Shown: positions 16,667 to 26,532, numbered from the stretch's first letter. The stretch is 64,000 nt of DNA from Persicitalea sp964500445 (GCA_964500445.1 CAZCOG010000039.1:1-64000); one strand, 5' to 3'. Translations and numbers: made by a program. The notes: generated by a model not told the origin, from the letters alone.

Positions 16667-18411
16667 GCAGTAGGATCTTTAAATTTCAAAGTGAACAGAG
16701 TACCACTATTCGGTTGCGATTCAGCAAAGCTATAAGTACCACGTAGTTGAAGTACCTGCATACGGATCATCTCCATCCCATAAGATTTGGTCACAGGGAT
16801 AGTAGTTGTGATGTTTTCGGAAGTTGAATCGACATCAAGACCGGGACCATTGTCCGAGACAGTAAGTTCAATTTGTTCACCATGACGATGACAATTTATA
16901 CTCAGTGATGGCTCAGTACAAGTCGGGAAAGCATATTTGCAGGCATTAGTTACCAGTTCTGTCAAAATTAATCCCAATGGAATAGTTTGTTCCGGACTGA
17001 GGCGCAAGGCAGCGAGCGTGTAGTGGGTAGTAATGTCTGAGTAACCATAAGCATGTAAAACCCCGTTTGCAAGTGTCGGAATGAACTCAGTCAGATCGAT
17101 GAGTGGTGAATCGATAGTGCCGAAGAGTCGGCTCTGAATGAGGGACATAGATTGCACCCGCAGCTGACTTTCTTCCATAGCTTGGCGTGCATGAATATCG
17201 GAAAGCTGTCGGGCCTGTAAATTGAGCAGACTCGAAATCTGTTGAAGATTACTTATTGCCCGGTGGTTCTGCTCCCGAACCAGATGTTCATTTTTCAGGC
17301 TTAGCCGCTGATATTTCCGGGATAGTTGAAAAAATGACACGCTCAGTATCCCCGCTCCTAAAAGGAGTAGTAGAATAACACCAATAAATATTTTATTCTG
17401 ACGAAGATTGCGATTTGAAATGTCAAGTTCCAACTGTTTGATTTTGAGGAGATTCTCCTTTTTCTCTGTTTCGTATTCCACCTGAAGCCGGGCCAGCACC
17501 CCATCCCGTTCGGCGGCGAATTGCCGATTTTCCTTCTTATATAGCTCTCCAAATCGTTCGTAGGCTCGTTGCCATTGATTGGTGTGCTCGTAATAATCCA
17601 GCATTGCCCGGTCTATTGTGGCATCCAATAAATGGTCATTGAGTTTGTTTTCATTAAAAAGACTCGCAGCTTCCTGAATTTCGGCCAAACCCTTTTCCGG
17701 CTGATTAGCATTGATGTACGCGCGTCCCAGCAAAATCTGTGTATTAAGCTGAGTTCTGAGATTTTTCTTCGATTTAAGCCATTTAAGCGCTTCAAAAAAG
17801 TGGCCGATAGCCCTGGGATCATTTCGGAACAAATAGAGCTGTCCGAGCTTCAGGTTAATATCGGCCATACCCAGTGTGTCCGATATCCGGCGATTCAGCC
17901 TTTCGGCAGTTTTGAGATACATTACCGCGCTATCAGGGCGTTGGCTTACTGTATTGTGGGGATACCTGCGTTCATAGACCTGCGCCAAGGTTTCATTGGC
18001 GAGTACCTGCCCCTTTAAGGATTTTATCCGTTCGAACAGAGCTCTGGCCTTATAGGCATAACGGATTTCATCTTTTGAGTGATAAACCTGGGTGGAGTTT
18101 TCGGATAGTCTCACGTACAATCTGCCTAGCTCATAAGAATCTCCCCGAGGCTCGAGAAGGCGTAGCGAATTCAGGAACGCGGTTTTGGAGGCGACGTGAT
18201 CCCCGGTAAAAGCGTACATCTTTCCGTAGAGATAATATGCTTCAGCCAAAAGGGCAGAATCATTTTTTGCCAGTGCTTCGCGCTCAACCTCCCGGGCATG
18301 CTGTCGCCTCTCGGCAATAGACGGGAAGTCTGGATTCTGCGCGATTCCCTGACCCATAGAAAACATTACCAGAAAATTCCACGCAGTAAATTTAGTGAAA
18401 TGTCGAAGCAT
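16663..18411 (-). CDS. TPR-containing sensor histidine kinase (HisKA_2 type)
   Basis: About 582 residues from the ATG at 18411, which gives a clean signal peptide (FTAWNFLVMFSMGQGIAQ); a GTG eight codons upstream is possible. The order is a periplasmic TPR-rich region (about 30-320), one transmembrane helix (IFIGVILLLLLGAGILSVSFF), a HisKA_2 dimerisation region with phospho-His in EQNHRAISNLQQISSLL, and HATPase_c with LTELVTNACKYAF (N box) and DNGPGLD (G1). TPR kinases of this kind pair with LytTR regulators in Bacteroidota, as here. Confidence 0.9.
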   Translation of the reverse strand: MLRHFTKFTAWNFLVMFSMGQGIAQNPDFPSIAERRQHAREVEREALAKNDSALLAEAYYLYGKMYAFTGDHVASKTAFLNSLRLLEPRGDSYELGRLYVRLSENSTQVYHSKDEIRYAYKARALFERIKSLKGQVLANETLAQVYERRYPHNTVSQRPDSAVMYLKTAERLNRRISDTLGMADINLKLGQLYLFRNDPRAIGHFFEALKWLKSKKNLRTQLNTQILLGRAYINANQPEKGLAEIQEAASLFNENKLNDHLLDATIDRAMLDYYEHTNQWQRAYERFGELYKKENRQFAAERDGVLARLQVEYETEKKENLLKIKQLELDISNRNLRQNKIFIGVILLLLLGAGILSVSFFQLSRKYQRLSLKNEHLVREQNHRAISNLQQISSLLNLQARQLSDIHARQAMEESQLRVQSMSLIQSRLFGTIDSPLIDLTEFIPTLANGVLHAYGYSDITTHYTLAALRLSPEQTIPLGLILTELVTNACKYAFPTCTEPSLSINCHRHGEQIELTVSDNGPGLDVDSTSENITTTIPVTKSYGMEMIRMQVLQLRGTYSFAESQPNSGTLFTLKFKDPTA

Positions 18412-18585
18412 AGCGTGTGGAAGACCTTGATCCACAAAGATAAACCGATTTCGAAGAATCCTTTAATGACATTCGATAACTTTTTCCCTTAGTTCACAAG
18501 TTAATATTGCCCGCTCGTGAGTTCAGGATTGATTGCTGAATACCATTTTGAGAAATTGGTACTTCCACAACTCACCCCCCCTACT

Positions 18586-18975
18586 ATGGCGGTAATTTCT
18601 TTACTCAATAACTTTGAACAAGTACCCATTGGTGCCCGCAAGCAAGCCTACCCCGACGAAATTCTCTATTGCCAGGGCGACCGAAACTACACTCACGTGT
18701 ACATGACCAACGATCGGAAAGTGCTGGTGTCACTGACATTGGGCGTTCTGGAATCGAGATTAGCTTCAAAGCAATTTCTTCGCCTTACACGGAGTTGGCT
18801 AGTAAATAAGCAGCATATCCGTGACTATGATGGTTCTTCAGTAACGCTTAGCAATGGAATGACCGTGGAAGTGGCACGACGCCGGCGACATGAGGTGTAT
18901 TTGTCGCTATCGTCGAATGCGAAAAGAAGTTACCAGGTATCGCGGAATCCAAAAGAAATGGATTCAGGGAAATAG
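18586..18975 (+). CDS. Stand-alone LytTR DNA-binding domain protein
   Basis: From the ATG at 18586 this is 129 residues; a GTG at 18517 would add 23 poorly conserved-looking residues. The protein is essentially one LytTR domain: DEILYCQGDRNYTHVYMTNDRKVLVSLTLG, then FLRLTRSWLVNKQHIRDYDGSSVTLSNGMTVEVARRRRHEV. There is no receiver domain. It is divergent from the kinase/LytTR operon, with fewer than 180 bases between the start codons, so it may share or modulate that operon's targets (inference). Confidence 0.85.
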   Translation: MAVISLLNNFEQVPIGARKQAYPDEILYCQGDRNYTHVYMTNDRKVLVSLTLGVLESRLASKQFLRLTRSWLVNKQHIRDYDGSSVTLSNGMTVEVARRRRHEVYLSLSSNAKRSYQVSRNPKEMDSGK

Positions 18976-19015
18976 CGCGAATTTGACGCCAGAGGGGTCA
19001 TTTATATAATAGCTA

Positions 19016-20152
19016 CTACCTAATAGAAAAGTACACCTCCCCATCCGAAAACAATTCACACGAATAGCTTTCTGGTGTATTCAAAATATGTCGGCGCGAT
19101 TCGTTCCCTACGCAATAGGGCTCCGAAAGGGTGATGACTCCCGAACCCAGGTTGACGATGTGCCAGCTTTGGCCTTTCCGTCGGGAGGCCGGAGGCAAGG
19201 TAAAAAAGGCATCACCCCCCTTATGGATGTACAGGGAAACCTCCTCTGATAAGGTGGTGTCGGATAGGGTAGTGATGAAGATTGGCCGGGTCGATGAAAG
19301 TGTTTTTTTATGCACCACACCCTGGCGGTCTACAGTCAACACATCAGAATCATCACTGCTGTATTGCAGCCCGCTCACCTGAATGGGATCGGTTGGGGAC
19401 GAAACCGTCAAGGCGTGGGCGATGACGGTGGTGCCGATACCTACCTGACCCGAGAAGTAGTTTTTCAGTTGGGAAGGCGCGATGTATATTCCCCAGCCAT
19501 TTTTGATGATGTTGGGATTGACTCCCCGAAAACCTTCAAGCCTGAGGCCGAAGAAATTCTCGATCTGGGCGGCATTGCCTGCCTCATTACTTGTAAAGAG
19601 CCGCAGATTAATAAAATCGAAATCTTCTGTCCGGTAAGGACGGGCATTATTGCCAAAAGTACTCGACACCTTCACGGCGGCCAGCTTGGCTACGTTTCCA
19701 CCATCCCGGTAGCCCAGAGTATCTGGCAGGCCCCGGAACATATTGAACTCACCCACGCTGGTGTGTACATCGGGGAAGTCGACGCCAGTTTTGAAGTTAG
19801 CATAATTGTTGACTACCAGTCCCTGAGCGCTGTCCTTCGGACGAATCACCATTCCTACCGTAGTAGAATCAGGGGTTTCCAGATCGTAGCGCGGCTCGTT
19901 GACCCCAACGTACATTCCCCGCGACAACAGCGAATCATACTTAGTGCTGACAAGTACCATATTCCGAAGCGGCGAGCTATGTTGCTGGGAAATAGAAACC
20001 GCCCCGCTCCGCCAGATTTTGGCCGTATCATTCAGGTTGAATTGAGTAGAATCCTCGGCGGTTTTCCAGTTTGACTGCGCCCGAATGCCTGAACTGAGAA
20101 ATAGCAATCCAACTACTATCCCTGCATAACGACTTATACGATTTGATTTCAT
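19016..20152 (-). CDS. Hypothetical secreted protein with VGIGTT-type tail segment
   Basis: Start at the ATG at 20152 (MKSNRISRYAGIVVGLLFLSSGIRAQ), which gives a normal signal peptide; an ATG three codons upstream is possible. About 378 residues, mostly beta-rich. GWGIYIAPSQLKNYFSGQVGIGTT resembles the head region of phage-tail-fibre-like and autotransporter-like surface proteins of Bacteroidota. I recognise no enzyme motif. The reading frame ends 40 bases from the convergent LytTR gene. Likely exported; function unknown. Confidence 0.7.
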   Translation of the reverse strand: MKSNRISRYAGIVVGLLFLSSGIRAQSNWKTAEDSTQFNLNDTAKIWRSGAVSISQQHSSPLRNMVLVSTKYDSLLSRGMYVGVNEPRYDLETPDSTTVGMVIRPKDSAQGLVVNNYANFKTGVDFPDVHTSVGEFNMFRGLPDTLGYRDGGNVAKLAAVKVSSTFGNNARPYRTEDFDFINLRLFTSNEAGNAAQIENFFGLRLEGFRGVNPNIIKNGWGIYIAPSQLKNYFSGQVGIGTTVIAHALTVSSPTDPIQVSGLQYSSDDSDVLTVDRQGVVHKKTLSSTRPIFITTLSDTTLSEEVSLYIHKGGDAFFTLPPASRRKGQSWHIVNLGSGVITLSEPYCVGNESRRHILNTPESYSCELFSDGEVYFSIR

Positions 20153-20179
20153 AAGTACCATGGTTATCTCGAATTTGAC

Positions 20180-21643
20180 CTACTCCACAAATTCCCACGC
20201 CGCCACGTGCGATGGCTGATGTTCACTTTTTACAATCTGGTCGAAGCGGGTAATGATTTCAGGGTACTGCGCCGCCAGATCGGTTGTTTCGCTATCGTCC
20301 TTTTGCAGATCATAGAGTTCCCATCGGGCGTTTTTGTTTTTCTTCATATCTAGCTTGACTCCCTTCCACTTACCCATACGGATGGCCAGCTGACCGCCTT
20401 TTTCAGGATACTCCCAGTAGAGGTACTCGTGTTTTTTCTGCTGGTCCTGCTGGCCCAGGAGCGTAGGCAGGAACGAAATGCCGTCGCTGGGAACGGGGCT
20501 GGCCTTGACGACATCGAGCAGCGTGGCGAGTACATCATAGTGAGCACCAACGTGGTCGGTTACGCTGCCGGGCGTAATACGGCCGGGCCAGCGGGCCACC
20601 ATCGGCATGCGGATTCCGCCTTCATATACATCCATTTTTAAACCCCGATACGGCCCCACACTTTCAAAAAACTTGGCATCTACACCTCCGTTGAAGGTAG
20701 TTCCATTGTCAGAAGTGAAAATCACCAGCGTGTTGTCTTCGATTCCCAGTTCTTTTAGCAATGCCAGAATTTCGCCAACTTTGGTATCCATGTGAGTTAT
20801 CATGGCCGCGTAGGTGGAGAGAGGGTAGGGCGTCGAGGCGTAACTCTGCCCGCCGTAATAAGGCGTCTCAGGAAATTGTCCCAGGTACCTGGCCACTGCT
20901 GAGTCAGGCGCTTGCAGCGATACGTGTGGAATGGTAAAGGGTAGATATAGGAAAAATGGCCTGTCTTTGTTGTCTTGTACAAAATGGACGGCCTTCTCGG
21001 CCATTCTGTCAATGGCGTAGTCGTTGCCTTTGTAGTAGTCAAAATCTTCTTTCGTAGCTGTTTTGGGATCGAGCCGACGGTGCACATCGATCACTGGATT
21101 ATTGAGCGTGTCCCATTTCTCGTTTTCCCAAAGGTGCGTGGGGTAGTAGTTGTGGGCTTGTTTCTGATCGTAGTAGCCGTAGAAGTAATCGAAGCCCTGC
21201 TTGTTGGGGCTGCCGCTGCTGTACCCCATTCCCAGGCCCCACTTGCCGATGGCGGCCGTGCGGTACCCTTCTTTTTGGAGTAAAGTACCTATGGTGACGG
21301 TGCCAGCCGGCAGCGGCATTTGTCCGCGTTCAGTGGAGTCAGGAAATCCGCCTAATTCGTAGTTCCCCCGGATATAGGAATGCCCGGCATGCTTTCCGGT
21401 AAGTAGCTGGCAGCGCGACGGGGCGCAGACAGGGGTACTTGTATAGTAATCGGTAAACAAAATGCCTTCTTTGGCGATGCGGTCGATATTAGGCGTCCTG
21501 ATTTTTTTTTGGCCGTAGCAGCCCAGTTCGGCGTAACCCAGATCATCGGCGTAGATGTAGATAATATTGGGCTTAGCCGACTGGCCGATGGCAGACAACG
21601 TGGCCGAGCAGCAGATGAAAAGGCAGATCAAATAGCGGGTCAT
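20180..21643 (-). CDS. Sulfatase (arylsulfatase family S1), secreted
   Basis: From the ATG at 21643 the protein has 487 residues and a signal peptide (YLICLFICCSATLSAIGQ); an ATG 14 codons further upstream is less likely. YIYADDLGYAELGCYG provides metal-binding Asp residues. VCAPSRCQLLTGKHAG carries the sulfatase signature, with C73 as the residue matured to formylglycine. FTSDNGTTFNGG supplies the second metal-site Asp-Asn. It resembles arylsulfatase A and N-acetylgalactosamine-6-sulfatase-like enzymes. No maturase (anSME) gene is in the window. Separated from the unknown secreted gene by 27 bases. Confidence 0.92.
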   Translation of the reverse strand: MTRYLICLFICCSATLSAIGQSAKPNIIYIYADDLGYAELGCYGQKKIRTPNIDRIAKEGILFTDYYTSTPVCAPSRCQLLTGKHAGHSYIRGNYELGGFPDSTERGQMPLPAGTVTIGTLLQKEGYRTAAIGKWGLGMGYSSGSPNKQGFDYFYGYYDQKQAHNYYPTHLWENEKWDTLNNPVIDVHRRLDPKTATKEDFDYYKGNDYAIDRMAEKAVHFVQDNKDRPFFLYLPFTIPHVSLQAPDSAVARYLGQFPETPYYGGQSYASTPYPLSTYAAMITHMDTKVGEILALLKELGIEDNTLVIFTSDNGTTFNGGVDAKFFESVGPYRGLKMDVYEGGIRMPMVARWPGRITPGSVTDHVGAHYDVLATLLDVVKASPVPSDGISFLPTLLGQQDQQKKHEYLYWEYPEKGGQLAIRMGKWKGVKLDMKKNKNARWELYDLQKDDSETTDLAAQYPEIITRFDQIVKSEHQPSHVAAWEFVE

Positions 21644-21759
21644 TCTGAAAAAGTATTTGGTGAGTATGCGTTGACAATAATACAAAAAATGGCTAGCTGG
21701 CTCTAGAACAGTATATGTAGCATTCCCCTGGCTTTCTTTTGGAAAGCAATTTATTACGT

Positions 21760-22749
21760 ATGAATACCCAGCAAATTCCAGTAAGTGTGGTTGGGCTGGG
21801 TCTGATGGGATGCAGCATTGTGACCTGCCTGCTTATTGCCGGACATCCCGTGGTGGCCGTTGCCCCGATTCCAGCCGATCTCGAACACGCCGAAGCCCGC
21901 ATTAGGGAACACCTGGAAAAGTCAGTAGAAAACGGCCTGGTGGATCATCAGCCCGACTTCTATTTTAATAATTTGAAAATCACCGAAGACTACGCCGATC
22001 TAAGTACCTGTCGCCTGGTGATCGAATGTACCATCGAAAATGTGTTGATTAAAGAACAGGTGTATAAAAAAATTGAAGCTCATCTTCCTGAGGATGCGCT
22101 TCTGACCAGCAACACTTCGGCGATACCGATAAGTACTTTACAACAGCTGACCCAGCAGCCGGCGCGCTTCCTGGGTTTGCACTGGACCGAACCCGCCCAC
22201 ACCACGCGCTTTCTGGAAATTATCTGCGGCAACGAAACCGACCTGAAAAACGGTGAATACCTTTACGAACTGGCGCATCAATGGGGTAAAGAACCCATAC
22301 TGGTTCGGAAGGACATTGCCGGATTCATCACCAACCGCCTGATGTACGCCATGTACCGTGAGGCCATCAGCCTGGTAGAAGGCGGCTATGCGACCGTGGA
22401 AGACGTGGACCGTTCGTGCCGCAATAACGCGGGGTACTTTATGACCATCGCCGGCGTATTCCGCTGGATGGACCTGACAGGCGTCCCGGCTTACCACACC
22501 GTGATGCAACGACTGCTTCCCACCCTCAACAATAGCACAGAAGTACCTGAACTGATCGACAAAATTGTTCGTGAAGGAGGGAAGGGCATTGCCAACGCCC
22601 ACGGTTTTCATGAATATACGCCCGAGGAGGCAAAGCTTTGGGAAGAAACCTTTACGGAGTTCACGTATGACATCAGGAAACTGGCCCTGAAATACCCGGG
22701 TGATGTAGTGAAACGGAAGTTAAAGGAAAGAGAAGAGGGTAGAATTTGA
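21760..22749 (+). CDS. 3-hydroxyacyl-CoA dehydrogenase family protein
   Basis: About 329 residues from the ATG at 21760; an upstream TTG would add seven. The N-terminal NAD domain has VSVVGLGLMGCSI and VIECTIENVLIKEQVYKKIE. TSNTSAIPISTL and LGLHWTEPAHTTRFLEII align with the catalytic Ser, His and Glu region, though the usual HFFNP is HWTEP. The C-terminal 3HCDH domain is GFITNRLMYAMYREAISLVEGG. The length matches stand-alone dehydrogenases such as L-gulonate 3-dehydrogenase/lambda-crystallin rather than fused FadB. Between two sulfatases, a role on a sugar acid is as likely as fatty-acid oxidation (inference). Confidence 0.85.
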   Translation: MNTQQIPVSVVGLGLMGCSIVTCLLIAGHPVVAVAPIPADLEHAEARIREHLEKSVENGLVDHQPDFYFNNLKITEDYADLSTCRLVIECTIENVLIKEQVYKKIEAHLPEDALLTSNTSAIPISTLQQLTQQPARFLGLHWTEPAHTTRFLEIICGNETDLKNGEYLYELAHQWGKEPILVRKDIAGFITNRLMYAMYREAISLVEGGYATVEDVDRSCRNNAGYFMTIAGVFRWMDLTGVPAYHTVMQRLLPTLNNSTEVPELIDKIVREGGKGIANAHGFHEYTPEEAKLWEETFTEFTYDIRKLALKYPGDVVKRKLKEREEGRI

Positions 22750-22814
22750 TGAACCATGCATCAGTAAATTTATTGAAAAGAATTTTTGAGTACCAGATAA
22801 TATAAACCCTAAAA

Positions 22815-24443
22815 ATGAAGAAATCCTATTCGATTGCATTCGGAGTCAGTCTCTCACTCGCTCTGCTTGTTGCCGCCTGCGGCGGAGCCGAAGAAAAGAA
22901 AAGCAACCAAAGGCCGAACATCCTTTTCATCATGTCGGATGACCACGCTTATCAGGCCATCAGCGCATACAGCAATAGACTCATCGAGACGCCTCACATC
23001 GACCGCATTGCCGAGGGTGGTATGAAGTTCACCAATGCCAGCGTCACTAACTCCATCTGCGCGCCTTCCCGTGCCGTAATCCTGACGGGTAAGCATAGCC
23101 ACCTCAACGGCAAGATCGACAACAATTTCCCCTTCGATACTACGCAGATGACCTTTCCGCAGCTGTTGCAGAGCGCTGGTTATCAAACCGCCATGTTTGG
23201 TAAGCTGCACTTTGGCAACAATCCCAAGGGCTTTGACGAGTTTAAGATTTTGCCGGGACAAGGATCGTACTACAACCCGGATTTTATTACTAAGAAAGAA
23301 GGGAAAATATCGCTGACTGGGTACGTGACCGACCTCATTACGGATATGACGCTCAATTGGCTCAAAACCGAGCGGGAGCCGGAAAAGCCCTTCTTCCTGA
23401 TGTATCTGCACAAAGCCCCACACCGCGAGTGGCTGCCCGCCCTCCGGCACCTGCCTGAATACACGAAGCGTACATTCCCCGAACCTGAAACGCTCTACGA
23501 TGATTACGAGGGCCGAGGTACTGCCGCCAAAACAGCGGAGATGAACATTCTGAAGCATATGTTTTACGCGGGCGACTCTAAGGTGTACCCTGAGGTAGTT
23601 AAGGAGCTGGGGTTGGACAAAAAAGGAGACATCAATGGCTTCGAGCGCGAAGTGGGCCGCATGAATCCCGAGCAACGGGCCGAGTGGGACAAGTACTATA
23701 AACCTATCACCGCCGATTTTAAGGAGCGATACCAAAAAGGCATGGACGATAAAGCGCTCATGCAGTGGCGCTACCAGCGTTACATGCAGGACTACCTCGG
23801 CTCTATCGCCGCCGTAGACGAAGGCGTGGGCCAGGTACTTGACTACCTGAAAGAAAGTGGTCTGGACGAAAATACCATTGTGGTCTACACCTCCGATCAG
23901 GGTTTCTACCTGGGCGAGCACGGCTGGTTCGACAAGCGGTTTGTTTATGAGGAATCCTTCCGCACGCCGCTGCTGGTGCGCTGGCCGGGCGTCATTAAGC
24001 CCGGTAGTGTCAACACCCAGATGGTGCAGAACCTCGACTTCGCACCCACATTTCTGAGCGCGGCGGGCGTAACCGTACCTGGAGATATGCAGGGCGAGAG
24101 TTTGGTGCCTTTATTTGAAGGCAAAACGGATAATTTTCGGAAAGCAGCCTATTACCACTATTATGAGTACCCCGGCGTCCATATGGCTAAACGGCATTAC
24201 GCCATCGTGACGGAGGATTACAAGCTTATTCACTTCTATTACGACGTGGACGAATGGGAACTCTACGACCGCAAGAAGGACCCACACGAAATGAAGAATG
24301 TCTACGACGACCCAGCCTACGCCGACGTCAGGGCCAAACTACATAAAGATCTTGAAGCCCTGCGAAAGAAGTACAAAGATTCCGAGGAACTGGATCAGAT
24401 GTACATCGAGAAATCGGGAAAGCCGGCAGACCGGAAGCAGTAG
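22815..24443 (+). CDS. Sulfatase lipoprotein (iduronate-2-sulfatase/heparan-type)
   Basis: 542 residues with a lipoprotein signal (LVAAC, lipidated C22). FIMSDDHAYQAISAY is the metal-binding strand, and ICAPSRAVILTGKH the signature with C82 as formylglycine precursor. YTSDQGFYLGEHGWFDKRFVYEESFRTPLLVRWPG is characteristic of the sulfatase subgroup annotated as iduronate-2- or mucin-desulfating. It would act at the cell surface or in the periplasm on sulfated glycans. It follows the dehydrogenase by 65 bases and is closed by a terminator. It is a different subfamily from the sulfatase at 20180. Confidence 0.92.
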   Translation: MKKSYSIAFGVSLSLALLVAACGGAEEKKSNQRPNILFIMSDDHAYQAISAYSNRLIETPHIDRIAEGGMKFTNASVTNSICAPSRAVILTGKHSHLNGKIDNNFPFDTTQMTFPQLLQSAGYQTAMFGKLHFGNNPKGFDEFKILPGQGSYYNPDFITKKEGKISLTGYVTDLITDMTLNWLKTEREPEKPFFLMYLHKAPHREWLPALRHLPEYTKRTFPEPETLYDDYEGRGTAAKTAEMNILKHMFYAGDSKVYPEVVKELGLDKKGDINGFEREVGRMNPEQRAEWDKYYKPITADFKERYQKGMDDKALMQWRYQRYMQDYLGSIAAVDEGVGQVLDYLKESGLDENTIVVYTSDQGFYLGEHGWFDKRFVYEESFRTPLLVRWPGVIKPGSVNTQMVQNLDFAPTFLSAAGVTVPGDMQGESLVPLFEGKTDNFRKAAYYHYYEYPGVHMAKRHYAIVTEDYKLIHFYYDVDEWELYDRKKDPHEMKNVYDDPAYADVRAKLHKDLEALRKKYKDSEELDQMYIEKSGKPADRKQ

Positions 24444-24460
24444 GTGATATAATAAAATAG

Positions 24461-24505
24461 AAAAGGGCGGCCAAAGTACCCGAAGTACCTTGGCCGCCTT
24501 TTTTA
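24461..24505 (+). terminator. Terminator after the sulfatase lipoprotein gene
   Basis: Stem AAGGGCGGCCAA (about 24462-24474) with TTGGCCGCCTTTT (24490-24502), loop containing two AAGTAC words, then a T run. It probably serves the convergent BlaR1-like gene too. Confidence 0.88.
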
Positions 24506-24522
24506 TTAGATCCGGTTACCTT

Positions 24523-26532
24523 TCATCGCCCCGCGAAATCCGGCCGCTCCATCACCTCGGCCGGGGGGCGTGTTTCGATCCACCAAAGTTTATCGATTTT
24601 GCGGTCGTAGTAGCGGGCAAGGTCACCCTTGAAAATCGCGACCCGTTTGATTTCTGATTTCAGGGGCATGAGGTTACTACCTGTGCCAAAAACCTGCCGG
24701 AAACCGTCCAGGATATAAGGTTCTTTTTCAAGTTTTGCCAGATCAAAAGCATCCGGGCTAATCCACTCCACAGTATGGGCAGAGGTGAGTGCTGCGGGCG
24801 GGGCGTCCCGGAATAAGGGGAAAGTCAAGTAGAAAAGCTTTTTGTTTATACTGAACTGATAATTCTCACTTACACGACTGGCAGGTTCAATTAAATACCC
24901 CTCAAATTCTTTATTAATATCTTCGTAGCCTACTCTTTTGCCGTCTAGAAAGAATTCGAGTACGCCCTCGTACCCCAGCAAAATCCGGTCTTTATTAAAA
25001 TATCCGTTCCTGAATTTTGTGATGATTTTCACAGGTTTCCAGTATTGTTTCTTAAAATCAACAATCAGTTTGTTTTGGGCGACGAATTCAGGTAGTTTAT
25101 TTAGAAGTAAGTTCTTTACTTCGTTACTTTCCATCGGTACGCTGCTGCTTCCCGGTTCTATTCCATTCCTTACACTATAATTGTCCTGCAACCCAGATCT
25201 GCCGTTTTCCTTCACAAATCGAACGTTGAAATGCAGATTATCAGACAGGTACCAGCTATCGCTGTGATGTACGGAAAGGTTAAGATCCTCATACTTTCCT
25301 CCTATTGGTTTTAACGCATAGAAATAGTCGCCTTCTGGCTGGTCACGTACATCTATTTTCCAGAAATAAAAGCCGTCTTTGTCGGTGGTAATGGTTTCCA
25401 ATTTTTCGATCAAAACTTCGCGTAAACTGGAATTTTCCCGGACTATCTGTTTCACTGATTTCTCCAACGGGAGGTTAGCAATCGGCTTTCCCGATTCTGC
25501 GTCCATCAAAATTCCTGACAGGTACTCAAACTCAATCTCGCCGTTTTTCGCCGGAACGCGGTCTTGGCCCTGTGCCGCCATATTCTCGATGTCTGTCCGA
25601 CACGCCGCCAGCAGCACCAGCGTCAGCGGAATGATATAGAAAAAGCGAACCAAATAAGCTTGGGCTGATTTCAGGCGGTTCATCATGATGATCCTCTGTT
25701 TCAGCGAAGAAAAATTAAACTGATTCGCCAGTCGGAATTCCGGTACGCCCGCTACTTTCAGCAATAGAAACTGGTAGGCCCGCGCGTCGGTACCGTTTTC
25801 AAGTACTTCGCGGTCGGCGATGAATTCCAGATTTTGCCGGATGGCGCGGCGGATGAGCCAGGCGAAGGGGTTGTACCAGTTGAGGATGCAAAGTAGTTCG
25901 GCAAACAAAATGTCGAGCGTGTGCCGCTGTCGCACGTGGACGAGTTCGTGGCGCATGATTTCTTCCAGGTCGCGCGCCTCGTGCAAATTCGGGTTGTAGA
26001 AAATGGTGTTTCCAAAGGAAAAGGGGACGATTTTCCTTTCGCAGTAGTATACTTTTACGCCATCTTCGTCTGAGATAAGCTGCGCGCCGTTTTTTATTCT
26101 GGCAAAAGATATGAGGTAAAAAATAAAGCGCAGAAGCAGAAAAGCGATACCCGCCAGCAACAGGAAAACGAACGCTTGTGGTAATGTAAAGGCCGATTCA
26201 TTTTGTTGATGAACCTTCACTTGGCGCGGAATTCCTTCTATTTGGGTGATTTTAGATTCGGGCCGGCTTTTAATGTCGTTACTATTAACAGCTCCTGATG
26301 AAGTTATCAGCCTTGTTGATTCCACCAGCGCCGGAATAGTGGCTAATTTTTCGGGCGGCAACACGTGATTCAGATTCACGAACGGGATGAAAAAAGCCAG
26401 GGCGGAATACGCCAGCAAGTACCAACGGTTCCAGTTGTAGAAGGTGAGCCTGCGAAGTACCAGTTGGTAGAATAGCCCAACCAAAGCGAGGCTGGCGGAG
26501 AGTTTTAGAAGATATTCCAGAAAGGGAGTCAT
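24523..26532 (-). CDS. M56 family metallopeptidase (BlaR1-like sensor)
   Basis: 669 residues. Four hydrophobic segments in the first about 300 residues enclose an M56 peptidase domain with zinc motif HELVHVRQRH (about residue 195) and NLEFIADREVLENG. After a last membrane segment (about 290-310, ending LLAACRTDIENMA) the large C-terminal part is predicted periplasmic and has no penicillin-binding motif. It is therefore a BlaR1/MecR1 relative with an unknown sensor domain. It overlaps blaI by four bases (ATGA). It probably cleaves or inactivates the repressor on sensing a signal. Confidence 0.88.
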   Translation of the reverse strand: MTPFLEYLLKLSASLALVGLFYQLVLRRLTFYNWNRWYLLAYSALAFFIPFVNLNHVLPPEKLATIPALVESTRLITSSGAVNSNDIKSRPESKITQIEGIPRQVKVHQQNESAFTLPQAFVFLLLAGIAFLLLRFIFYLISFARIKNGAQLISDEDGVKVYYCERKIVPFSFGNTIFYNPNLHEARDLEEIMRHELVHVRQRHTLDILFAELLCILNWYNPFAWLIRRAIRQNLEFIADREVLENGTDARAYQFLLLKVAGVPEFRLANQFNFSSLKQRIIMMNRLKSAQAYLVRFFYIIPLTLVLLAACRTDIENMAAQGQDRVPAKNGEIEFEYLSGILMDAESGKPIANLPLEKSVKQIVRENSSLREVLIEKLETITTDKDGFYFWKIDVRDQPEGDYFYALKPIGGKYEDLNLSVHHSDSWYLSDNLHFNVRFVKENGRSGLQDNYSVRNGIEPGSSSVPMESNEVKNLLLNKLPEFVAQNKLIVDFKKQYWKPVKIITKFRNGYFNKDRILLGYEGVLEFFLDGKRVGYEDINKEFEGYLIEPASRVSENYQFSINKKLFYLTFPLFRDAPPAALTSAHTVEWISPDAFDLAKLEKEPYILDGFRQVFGTGSNLMPLKSEIKRVAIFKGDLARYYDRKIDKLWWIETRPPAEVMERPDFAGR

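Noticed and set aside
19310..20074. Plus-strand reading frame of about 254 codons opposite the unknown secreted protein
   Set aside because: The minus-strand frame has a clear signal peptide and Bacteroidota-type surface pattern; this one has neither.
22854..23921. Long minus-strand reading frame of about 355 codons inside the sulfatase gene
   Set aside because: It is antisense to a gene with full sulfatase motifs, has no recognisable protein pattern and mirrors the codon bias of the real gene.
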